This document shows, in pieces, positions 9,544 to 16,752 of a stretch of 64,000 bases of DNA. The notes under the pieces were generated by a model. That model saw only the letters and a list, made by a program, of their open reading frames with translations, was not told the DNA's origin and made no database searches. Source of the DNA: Palsa-504 sp963705835 (GTDB lineage: Bacteria; Actinomycetota; Actinomycetes; Streptosporangiales; Streptosporangiaceae); the NCBI GenBank assembly GCA_963705835.1, contig CAVPLC010000060.1, forward strand, positions 19,473 through 83,472, read 5' to 3'. A program made the translations under genes and the position numbers. Position 1 is the stretch's first letter, and every line of letters begins with the position of its first letter.

Positions 9544-10419
9544 TCAGGTTTTCTTGATCGTCACGCTGTCAATGATGACCTTCTTCTTGGGAGCACCGCC
9601 GCCTGCCTGCGCATATTGACACGAGTATCCATCCTTGGCCACATTCTGGACGATATCGAGTCCAGATGAAACCGTGGCGAACGGCGTATACGAAGCCGTA
9701 AGCCCTGAAGTGCTGTCTTTGTACACGATGAAGAACTGGCTGCCGTTGGAGGTTGCGGTGCCCTCGTTGGCCATCGCGACAGTTCCCGCTGGGTATTTGG
9801 CACCGGTGAGATTCTCGCTGGCGAAAGCATAACCCGGCGTCCCGGTGCCGACGATGCTGGAGGAACTGCAGGTGAGCTTGGCGGTGGAGGTCGCGTACGG
9901 ATCACCGCACTGCAGCACGTATATGCCGCTCGTCAGCAGCCGGTGGCACTGGGTCTTGTTGAAGTAGCCCGCCTCGGCCAGGTGCACGAAGGAGTTCACC
10001 GTGCAGGTCGCCTTGCTGTTCAGCAGGTTGAACACGATCTTGCCCTGGTTGGTGTTGATCGTGGCCTGGTAGCTGGCGCTATAGTCAGGCGCGGCCGGCG
10101 GGAAGCTCACCTTCTTGGCCGCCGGCGTGGCCGCGCTGTAGCTGCAGTGATGCGCAGGCTCGGCCACGGTCGAGGCAGAGGCCGACGCCGACGCCGTCGC
10201 CGTGGCCTTGGGCGACTTGCTGGCCGACGCCGAGGCGTTCTTGCCGCTCCCGGGGAGGAACACCACGATCAGGGCGGCGATGAGCCCGGCGGCGACCACC
10301 GCGCTGACTCCGGTGACCCAGCGCTTGCGGACCTGGCGCTGTCTCGCCGCCCGTTCCTGCTGCTGACGGCGGTACCGTTCCCTGGCTTGCCTGCGCTGGC
10401 GTTCGTTTCTACCCGCCAC
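9544..10419 (-). CDS. Membrane-anchored cyclophilin-type peptidyl-prolyl isomerase
   Basis: Catalyses cis-trans isomerisation of X-Pro bonds, here probably outside the membrane during folding of exported proteins. The 291-residue protein starts with a very basic cytoplasmic stretch (residues 1-32) and one membrane segment (about 34-55). A Ser/Ala/Thr linker follows, then a cyclophilin domain from about 105 with QCHRLLTSGIYVLQCGD, GTVAMANEGTATSNGSQFFI and a conserved C-terminal strand. The catalytic region has the family's Phe-rich QFFI but several substituted positions, so activity is inferred. GTG at 10419 has a near-perfect AAGGAGG site. It lies 29 bases upstream of the DUF349 gene on the same strand. 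Confidence 0.88.
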   Translation of the reverse strand: MAGRNERQRRQARERYRRQQQERAARQRQVRKRWVTGVSAVVAAGLIAALIVVFLPGSGKNASASASKSPKATATASASASASTVAEPAHHCSYSAATPAAKKVSFPPAAPDYSASYQATINTNQGKIVFNLLNSKATCTVNSFVHLAEAGYFNKTQCHRLLTSGIYVLQCGDPYATSTAKLTCSSSSIVGTGTPGYAFASENLTGAKYPAGTVAMANEGTATSNGSQFFIVYKDSTSGLTASYTPFATVSSGLDIVQNVAKDGYSCQYAQAGGGAPKKKVIIDSVTIKKT

Positions 10420-10528
10420 CGGTCGTGTCCTCCTTGGCCTGTCGCGCTTGTCGCTACCGCTTGGTATTCACGGGAGGCAGGCCAACGAACCCGGATACCT
10501 TGATCCCGATGCACGGGCGGTTGTTGGC

Positions 10529-10563
10529 CCAGGGAGACGACCCCCCAGACCCCCCGCGAGGGC
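10529..10563 (+). repeat. Dispersed GC-rich repeat, copy 2
   Basis: CCAGGGAGACGACCCCCC followed by AGACCCCCCGCGAGG lies in the divergent intergenic region before the metallo-hydrolase. It matches the minus-strand reading of 8242-8276 and the copy at 16287-16325. Confidence 0.6.
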
Positions 10564-10594
10564 CTGGCCGGGGTTACTCCCCGCGACCCTCAAA

Positions 10595-10614
10595 ATTCGC
10601 GATCGTTCGCGAAT
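10595..10614. promoter_or_regulatory. 20-bp dyad, likely operator
   Basis: ATTCGCGA-TCGT-TCGCGAAT is a perfect 8-bp dyad in the 296-base gap between the cyclophilin gene and the metallo-hydrolase gene, which are transcribed away from each other. Its position suggests control of one or both. It does not match the actinobacterial SOS-box core exactly. Confidence 0.45.
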
Positions 10615-10715
10615 CGTACCTTCCAGATCTCGGGATCGGTACCCTTCGTTATCGGTTCGCGGCCATGCCGGTCCCCTCGGTAGCCTGAGACACCGTACCG
10701 TGAGAAAGGACGCTT

Positions 10716-11441
10716 GTGCTCGTCGCAGGGTTCCCGGCAGGCGCGTTCGCGGCCAACTGTTATGTTGTCGCGCCCGGGCCCGGCGAGCAGTGCGTGATCG
10801 TCGATCCCGGCCAGGACGCCGAGCCGGGGATCGAGGACATCCTGGCCGCCCACCGCCTCACGCCGGCCGCGGTGCTGCTCACCCACGGCCACATCGATCA
10901 CGTGTGGTCGGTCGCCCCGGTCTGCGGCGCTAAAGGCATCCCGGCCTACATCCATCCCGCCGACCGCGCATTGCTGAGCGACCCGGCAAAGGGTTTCCCG
11001 CTCGGGATAGGACAGGAACTGTTCGGCGGGCTGAAATTCACCGAGCCGGACGACGTCAAAGAACTGGCCGACGGGATGACCCTGAGCCTCGCGGGGCTCG
11101 AGATCATCGTGAATCACGCGCCCGGTCATACCGGAGGCTCGGTGACATTCCGGTTGCCGGTCCAGGAGCCCATTACGGCAGCCGGTAAAAGCAAAATAGA
11201 CGAGGGCGACGTCTTGTTCTCCGGCGATCTGCTGTTCGCCGGCTCGATCGGGCGGACCGACCTGCCCGGCGGGGACTACCCGACGATCCTGCGCAGCCTG
11301 GCGCGCGTGTGCCTGACGCTTCCGGACCAGACCGTGGTGCTATCCGGTCACGGCCCGCGGACCACGATCGGCGCCGAGCGGCGCACCAATCCGTTCCTGG
11401 CGGGACTGGCCCCGGCGTCGGGACCGGCCAGGGGACTATGA
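10716..11441 (+). CDS. MBL-fold metallo-hydrolase (glyoxalase II-like)
   Basis: The 241-residue protein carries the metal-binding motif THGHIDHV at about residues 56-63, a downstream His in NHAPGHTGGS, SGDLLFAGSIGRTD with the bridging Asp, and a final GHGP His. These are the full ligand set of a dinuclear zinc hydrolase of the glyoxalase II/hydroxyacylglutathione-hydrolase-like group. The true substrate in actinobacteria is not established. GTG at 10716 follows GAGAAAGGA. In many actinobacteria relA, this hydrolase, hisS and aspS are consecutive; here aspS begins 40 bases later with no hisS between. Confidence 0.88.
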   Translation: MLVAGFPAGAFAANCYVVAPGPGEQCVIVDPGQDAEPGIEDILAAHRLTPAAVLLTHGHIDHVWSVAPVCGAKGIPAYIHPADRALLSDPAKGFPLGIGQELFGGLKFTEPDDVKELADGMTLSLAGLEIIVNHAPGHTGGSVTFRLPVQEPITAAGKSKIDEGDVLFSGDLLFAGSIGRTDLPGGDYPTILRSLARVCLTLPDQTVVLSGHGPRTTIGAERRTNPFLAGLAPASGPARGL

Positions 11442-11481
11442 GCACCGGCCTGACGGCCGGGCGAAAGGGGAGCAGAGCGCG

Positions 11482-13425
11482 ATGATCCGCACCCATGAGG
11501 CGGGCACGCTGCGGGCGTCGCACGCGGGAGAGCGCGTGGTGCTGGCCGGCTGGGTCGCCCGCCGCCGGGATCACGGCGGCGTGGTCTTCATCGACCTGCG
11601 AGACGCCAGCGGGCTGGTGCAGGTGGTGTGGCGCGGCGAGGAGGCGGTGGCCCACGAGCTCAGGGCGGAGTTCTGCGTGCTGGTGACCGGGACAGTACGG
11701 ATCCGGCCGGCCGGTAACGAGAACCCGGACCTGCCCACCGGTGAAATCGAGCTTGTCGCGGATGAGGTCGAGGTGCTCAGCAAGGCCGAGCCACTGCCGT
11801 TCCCCGTCGAGGACTCCGCAGAGGTCAGCGAGGACGTCCGGCTCAAGTACCGGTACCTGGACATCAGGCGGTCGGACACCGCCCGGGCGCTGCGGATCCG
11901 GTCGCAAGCCGCCTACCTGCTGTCCGACGTGATGCGCGAGCACCGGTTCGTGAACGTCGAGACGCCCTACCTGACCAGGTCCACCCCGGAGGGCGCGCGC
12001 GACTTCCTGGTCCCGGTGCGGCTGCGGCCGGGCAACTGGTACGCGCTGCCACAGTCCCCCCAGCTGTTCAAGCAGCTGCTCATGGTCGGCGGCCTGGAGC
12101 GCTACTACCAGCTGGCCCGGTGCTTCCGCGACGAGGACTTCCGCAAGGACCGGCAGCCGGAGTTCACCCAGATCGACATCGAGATGTCCTTCGTGACCCG
12201 GCAGGACGTCATCGACGTGGCCGAGGACATCGTGTCCCGGCTCTGGTCCGAGCTGGCCGACTACCAGGTGCCCACGCCGCTGCCCAGGATGACCTACGCC
12301 GACGCGATGGCCAGGTACGGCTCGGACAAGCCCGACCTGCGCTTCGGCTGCGAGCTCACCGACCTGACCGAGTACTTCGCCGGGACGGAGTTCCGGGTGT
12401 TCCAGGCGCAGTACGTGGGCGCCGTGGTGATGCCGGGCGGCGCGTCGCAGTCACGGCGCGAACTGGACGGGTGGCAGGAGTGGGCGCGCTCGCGCGGCGC
12501 CAGGGGCCTGGCCTACGCGCTGCTCGGCACGGACGGCGAGATCGGCGGCCCGGTCGCCAGGAACCTGTCGGACGCGGAACGCTCCGGCCTGGCCGGCGCG
12601 ACCGGCGCCGCCCCGGGCGACTGCGTGTTCTTCGCGGCCGGCCCGGCCGCGGCGGCCCGGGAGCTGCTCGGCGCGGCCCGGCTGGAGATCGGCCGCAGAT
12701 GCGACCTGATCGACGAATCGGCGTGGTCGTTCCTGTGGGTGGTCGACGCGCCCATGTTCGAGGAGGACGGTGAGGGCGGCTGGACGTCGGTGCATCACCC
12801 GTTCACCGCGCCGCTGCCCGAATGGGCCGACAAGTTCGCCGCCGAGCCGGGCGGCGCGCTGGCCGACGCCTACGACATCGTGTGCAACGGATACGAGATC
12901 GGCGGCGGGTCGATCCGTATCTACAAGTCCGCGATGCAGCAGGCCGTGTTCGACGTGATCGGGCTGTCCCCGGCCGAGGCGCAGTCGCAGTTCGGCTTCC
13001 TGCTCGACGCGTTCAAGTACGGGCCGCCGCCCCACGGCGGCATCGCGTTCGGCTGGGACCGGGTCTGCATGCTGCTCGCAGACGCCCCCACGATCCGCGA
13101 CGTGATCGCCTTCCCCAAAGCCGCCTCCGGCCTGGACCCCCTGACCGGCGCCCCCACCCCCATCACCCCCGCCCAGCGCCGCGAAGCCGGCATCGACGCG
13201 ACGCCGCAAGCCTCTGCGGCTCCCGCTACGCCACACGGCGTGCCCACCTCGACGGTTCCTGCTGCTCCACCCAACCCCAGCCCATACGGCGCCTCCACCT
13301 CGACGGCTCCATCCGCTCCACCTAGCCCTACCTCACCTGGCGTTCCCACCTCGACGGTTCCCTCCACCCCGCCTAGTTCTGGCCCAAACGCTGCCTCCAC
13401 TTCCTCAGTTCCTCCCACCAAATAG
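11482..13425 (+). CDS. aspS: Aspartyl-tRNA synthetase
   Basis: Charges tRNA-Asp (and possibly tRNA-Asn in lineages using the amidotransferase route). The 647-residue class II synthetase has an N-terminal OB-fold anticodon domain (about 15-110), motif 2 (RCFRDEDFRKDRQPEFTQID), the bacterial GAD insertion domain (about 300-420) and motif 3 (GGIAFGWDRVCMLLA). After about residue 570 it has an unusual tail rich in Ala, Pro, Ser and Thr. The tail is built from diverged tandem units resembling GVPTSTVPxxPP, about 75 residues beyond the normal end. ATG at 11482 follows AAAGGGGAGC. Confidence 0.95.
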   Translation: MIRTHEAGTLRASHAGERVVLAGWVARRRDHGGVVFIDLRDASGLVQVVWRGEEAVAHELRAEFCVLVTGTVRIRPAGNENPDLPTGEIELVADEVEVLSKAEPLPFPVEDSAEVSEDVRLKYRYLDIRRSDTARALRIRSQAAYLLSDVMREHRFVNVETPYLTRSTPEGARDFLVPVRLRPGNWYALPQSPQLFKQLLMVGGLERYYQLARCFRDEDFRKDRQPEFTQIDIEMSFVTRQDVIDVAEDIVSRLWSELADYQVPTPLPRMTYADAMARYGSDKPDLRFGCELTDLTEYFAGTEFRVFQAQYVGAVVMPGGASQSRRELDGWQEWARSRGARGLAYALLGTDGEIGGPVARNLSDAERSGLAGATGAAPGDCVFFAAGPAAAARELLGAARLEIGRRCDLIDESAWSFLWVVDAPMFEEDGEGGWTSVHHPFTAPLPEWADKFAAEPGGALADAYDIVCNGYEIGGGSIRIYKSAMQQAVFDVIGLSPAEAQSQFGFLLDAFKYGPPPHGGIAFGWDRVCMLLADAPTIRDVIAFPKAASGLDPLTGAPTPITPAQRREAGIDATPQASAAPATPHGVPTSTVPAAPPNPSPYGASTSTAPSAPPSPTSPGVPTSTVPSTPPSSGPNAASTSSVPPTK

Positions 13426-13448
13426 ACCTAGTCGTCAGGGCTCTACTT

Positions 13449-13501
13449 CATGATCGTGGCCAGTTTCAGGCGTTATTTGCCCCAAACTGGCCATGATCAT
13501 G
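13449..13501. terminator. Strong hairpin between convergent genes
   Basis: CATGATCGTGGCCAGTTT (13449-13466) pairs with AAACTGGCCATGATCATG (13484-13501), an 18-bp stem with one G-T pair and a 17-base loop. It sits between the end of aspS and the end of the oppositely transcribed gene, whose stop it overlaps, so it probably serves both as a terminator. Confidence 0.7.
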
Positions 13502-14453
13502 GTGTGACCGGGCAGCTGGGGCGGGAGCAGGGGTGTGGGGTGCCTGGCCAGCCGCGTGAGCGCAGCACCGAGGCGACGGCGATGGCGGTCTGGCAGCGAC
13601 GATCGCCCACATCAAGGATTCCGAACCTGAGTGTAAGAATGCCCCGGACCGCGTTGGCCGTGTCTCGCCGCTTGTCGCGCCACTGTTCGTCCGCCGGGTG
13701 GGCCGCGGTCCCGTCGAGCTCCACGCATACCGCGAATCCCTCATAGAGGTTGTCGAGGTACCGGCTGCGCGTGCCGTGCCTGATTCTCGCTTGCCTGCGC
13801 GCCACCGGCAGCCGATGCGGGCGCTCCACCCGGTGCACATAGCGGTACTCCAGCACCGACAAGGCACCGGCTTCAACGTCGCCTAGCGCGATCCCGATCT
13901 CTCGGCGCCAGCGCATCTTTTTGCGGGCAGCCATGGCCAGAGCGATCCGGTCTGCGGTGGTGCGCCGACGGCCGATGGCCCTGCATATCCACGCGTATGC
14001 GTCGTCGAAACTAGATGCGACCTGTATAAGGTCGAGCACCGTATCTTCAACCCGGGTGCATGGTGGAAGCATGGCGGGGTGTCGTGTCCGCAGGATCGCG
14101 TCTGACCTGCGAACGACGACACCTGGGATCTTTACCTGCGCCGGGTGCCGGGAAGCCGGGACCGTGATGCTGATGACCGGGCTGGGCTCGTCGATCAGTC
14201 CATGGCGCTCGGCCGCCGTCTGGTGGCTCAGGACCGCGTCCGGCCCGGCCCGGAGCAGCGCGGCCCACAAAACCGTCTCGCGAGGAGGCTCCCCGGAGAA
14301 GGCGGCGTACACGCCACGTTGAATCTGCTGCCAGCGACCACTGCGTACCCGGTTGCGCATCGTGCCGGGATCGATGCCGACCAGCTGACTCTGGCGGCGG
14401 GCGATTGCGGCAGCCTGGGCGGGCAAATGCGGCAGGTATTCATCGGTTGACAC
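13497..14453 (-). CDS. AbiEi-like N-terminal/DUF559-like C-terminal protein
   Basis: The N-terminal part (AIARRQSQLVGIDPGTMRNRVRSGRWQQIQRGVY) is the winged-helix domain typical of type IV AbiEi antitoxin-like proteins. The C-terminal part (YEGFAVCVELDGTAAHPADEQWRDKRRD ... LRFGILDV) has the Vsr-endonuclease-like DUF559 pattern. Such fusions are abundant in actinobacteria and no function is established. No partner toxin gene lies next to it. The frame opens at 14531, but GTG at 14453 gives the usual VSTDEYLP start; the longer start would put a DnaA-box-like site inside the gene. Confidence 0.7.
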   Translation of the reverse strand: MSTDEYLPHLPAQAAAIARRQSQLVGIDPGTMRNRVRSGRWQQIQRGVYAAFSGEPPRETVLWAALLRAGPDAVLSHQTAAERHGLIDEPSPVISITVPASRHPAQVKIPGVVVRRSDAILRTRHPAMLPPCTRVEDTVLDLIQVASSFDDAYAWICRAIGRRRTTADRIALAMAARKKMRWRREIGIALGDVEAGALSVLEYRYVHRVERPHRLPVARRQARIRHGTRSRYLDNLYEGFAVCVELDGTAAHPADEQWRDKRRDTANAVRGILTLRFGILDVGDRRCQTAIAVASVLRSRGWPGTPHPCSRPSCPVTP

Positions 14454-14505
14454 AGAGGCCCATCCTGGCGACCGCGCAAGCGCAAAGGCCCGAAGCTGAA
14501 AGACC

Positions 14506-14545
14506 TGTGGATAACCTGAGCCGATAGGCATCCGCCTGTGGATAA
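14506..14545. promoter_or_regulatory. Two perfect DnaA-box-like 9-mers upstream of rarA
   Basis: TGTGGATAA, the complement of the classic TTATCCACA box, occurs at 14506-14514 and 14537-14545 in the same orientation. The two are 31 bp apart, about three helical turns. They lie 55-95 bases upstream of the rarA start and may let DnaA influence its transcription. Confidence 0.5.
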
Positions 14546-14600
14546 CTACGCCGAAAAGACACTGGCGTGGTATAACAGCGAGCCGAGATAAGGTCGGAGG

Positions 14601-15974
14601 ATGGCCCTAGCAGACCCAGGCCAACCCGAGAGCCTGTTCGACGAAGCGGAAGAAGCGGCGGCAAACGCGGCCGCGCCGCTCGCCGTCCGGATGCGGCCGC
14701 GGAACCTGGACGAGGTGATCGGGCAGCGCCACCTGACCGGCGAGGGCACGCCGTTCCGCAAGCTGATCGACAACGACGCGCCGATGTCGCTGCTGCTGTG
14801 GGGCCCGCCCGGCACCGGCAAGACCACGCTGGCCTACGTGGTCAGCCAGGTGACCAAGCGGCGGTTCGTGGAGCTGTCGGCGGTCAGCGCCGGGGTCAAG
14901 GACGTTCGGGCGGCCGTCGACGCGGCCCGCCGCACGCTCGGCATGAGCGGCACGCAGACCGTGCTGTTCATCGATGAGGTGCACCGGTTCTCCAAGACGC
15001 AGCAGGACGCGCTGCTCCCGGCGGTGGAGAACCGCTGGGTGTCGTTCATCGGCGCGACCACCGAGAACCCGTTCTTCTCCGTGGTCTCACCGCTGCTGTC
15101 CCGATCGCTGCTGCTCACCCTCCAGCCGCTGGCCGACGACGACGTGCGCGAGGTCATCACCCGCGCGCTGGCAGAGCCCGAGCCGCGCGGCCTCGGCGGC
15201 ACCGTCACGCTAGAACCGAAGGCCGCCGACCACCTCATAAGACTGGCCGGCGGCGACGCCCGGCGAGCGCTCACCTACCTCGAGGCGGCCGCCCTCGGGC
15301 TGCCCGAAGGCGAGAGCATCGACGTCGAGGCCCTGGAGCGCGCCGTGGACCGGGCCGCGGTCCGCTACGACCGCGACGGCGACCAGCACTACGACGTGAT
15401 CAGCGCGTTCATCAAGTCCATGCGGGGCAGCGACGTGGACGCGGCGCTGCACTACCTGGCCCGGATGATCGAGGCGGGGGAGGACCCGCGGTTCATCGCC
15501 CGGCGGCTGATCGTGCACGCCAGCGAGGACGTCGGCATGGCCGACCCCACCGCGCTGCAGATCGCGGTCGCCGCGGCCCAGGCGGTCGAGTTCGTCGGCC
15601 TGCCCGAGGCGCGGATCAACCTGGCTCAGGCGGTCATCTACATCTCGCTGGCGCCCAAGTCCAACGCGGTCATCAAGGCGATCAGCGCGGCCGACGCCGA
15701 CGTGAGAAACGGGCTGATCGGCGCCGTGCCCGCGCACCTGCGCGACTCGCACTATCCTGGGGCGGGCAAGGTCGGCCACGGTGAGGGTTACCTGTACCCG
15801 CACGACTTCGACGACGGCGTGGTCGCGCAGCGCTACGCTCCGGACCCGGTAGCCGACCGCGTCTACTACGAGCCGTCCGGGCATGGCCTGGAGGCCCGCG
15901 TCGCCGAGCGCGCCGCGCGGATAAGGGCCATCCTCAAGCAAGCAGGAAAGCAAGCGGACAAGGAGCAGTCATGA
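14601..15974 (+). CDS. rarA: Replication-associated recombination protein RarA/MgsA
   Basis: RarA is a clamp-loader-like AAA+ ATPase that acts at stalled replication forks. The 457-residue protein has Walker A GPPGTGKT at about residues 68-75, Walker B FIDEVHRFSK (about 121-130), sensor GATTENPFF, and a C-terminal tetramerisation region with SNAVIKAISAADADV and LRDSHYPGA. Length is normal. ATG at 14601 follows GGTCGGAGG. The genes downstream are co-oriented through alaS, as in other actinobacteria. Confidence 0.94.
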   Translation: MALADPGQPESLFDEAEEAAANAAAPLAVRMRPRNLDEVIGQRHLTGEGTPFRKLIDNDAPMSLLLWGPPGTGKTTLAYVVSQVTKRRFVELSAVSAGVKDVRAAVDAARRTLGMSGTQTVLFIDEVHRFSKTQQDALLPAVENRWVSFIGATTENPFFSVVSPLLSRSLLLTLQPLADDDVREVITRALAEPEPRGLGGTVTLEPKAADHLIRLAGGDARRALTYLEAAALGLPEGESIDVEALERAVDRAAVRYDRDGDQHYDVISAFIKSMRGSDVDAALHYLARMIEAGEDPRFIARRLIVHASEDVGMADPTALQIAVAAAQAVEFVGLPEARINLAQAVIYISLAPKSNAVIKAISAADADVRNGLIGAVPAHLRDSHYPGAGKVGHGEGYLYPHDFDDGVVAQRYAPDPVADRVYYEPSGHGLEARVAERAARIRAILKQAGKQADKEQS

Positions 15975-15987
15975 AGGCGGCAATAAC

Positions 15988-16495
15988 ATGAACGCGGCGG
16001 AGCTTGCCGCGCTGATCGCCGCCGTCTTCTGGGCGCTGCTCGTCTGCGTCGGCGTGTTCGTCCTGTTCCGGCTGGCCCGCCTGCTGTCGCAGTCCAGCCG
16101 CCTGGTCGCCGACCTGCGCGAGCGCGGTGACGTGCTGCTGCAGCGGGCCCAGACGGCGGTCGACGGCGCGCAGGCCGCCGTGGACCGGGCCGGCCGGCAG
16201 CTCGACCAGGCCGATTCCGTCACGGCCAGCATGGATGAGCTGGGCACCGGAATGGCCGAACTCGCCGGCCAGGTCACGCTTCTGCCTCGGGGGGACGAAC
16301 AAGCCCCCCAGACCCCCCCGCGAGGCTATGTCCAGCCTGGGCCGCGCGCTCGCGGCCGGCCCGGTGGGCCGGACGGCCGCGCTGGCCTACGGGGTGCGCC
16401 ACGCCCTGAGCCTGCGCCGGGCGGCGCGCCGCACCGTGCCGGGCCGCGTGATGGAACGCGCCGAGCTGACCGCACGGCCAGGAGCGCACCGGTGA
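15988..16495 (+). pseudogene. DUF948 protein gene, frame broken at a GC-rich repeat
   Basis: The first frame, from ATG 15988, encodes an N-terminal membrane segment (about residues 8-30) and a helical region typical of DUF948 (LLSQSSRLVADLRERGDVLLQRAQ). After LPRGDEQAPQTPPRG the family-like C-terminal part (GRALAAGPVGRTAALAYGVRH) is found in a different frame. That frame ends at TGA 16493-16495, overlapping the next gene's GTG. The switch lies within the repeat at 16287-16325, which contains G6, C6 and C7 runs. A true frameshift, slippage or a sequencing indel in these runs are all possible. Confidence 0.7.
16287..16325 (+). repeat. Dispersed GC-rich repeat, copy 3 (inside DUF948 gene)
   Basis: CGGGGGGACGAACAAGCCCC followed by CCAGACCCCCCCGCGAGG matches the two intergenic copies near 8.25 and 10.53 kb. 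It lies at the point where the DUF948 coding frame changes. Confidence 0.6.
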
Positions 16496-16752
16496 TACGC
16501 AGAGGCTTCTGGCTGACCGTCGGGGCCGCGGCCGGGATCATGGGCTACCGGCGTGTCTCCGCCGCCGGCCGCAGGCTGTCCGGCACGCTTAACGGCGGGG
16601 TAGCCGCGGGCCTAGCCAGGGAGACCGTCCGCTTCACCCGCGACGTGCGGGAGGGGATGGAGCTGTACACGGCTCGGCATTCGGAGCCGCCAGGCCCTAC
16701 CCTTGAGACCCTCAACACTAACCACGACCCTCGACCCAAGGATGGCCGCTGA
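16492..16752 (+). CDS. Small hypothetical membrane-associated protein
   Basis: The GTG at 16492 overlaps the DUF948 stop (GTGA), and the TGA at the end overlaps the alaS ATG, so the gene is coupled on both sides. The 86-residue product begins VIRRGFWLTVGAAAGIMGYRR, a short hydrophobic segment, followed by a basic amphipathic helical region (GLARETVRFTRDVREGMELY). Similar small proteins sit between DUF948 and alaS in other actinomycetes; no function is known. The same frame is open back to 15988 because the DUF948 gene starts in that frame. Confidence 0.65.
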   Translation: MIRRGFWLTVGAAAGIMGYRRVSAAGRRLSGTLNGGVAAGLARETVRFTRDVREGMELYTARHSEPPGPTLETLNTNHDPRPKDGR

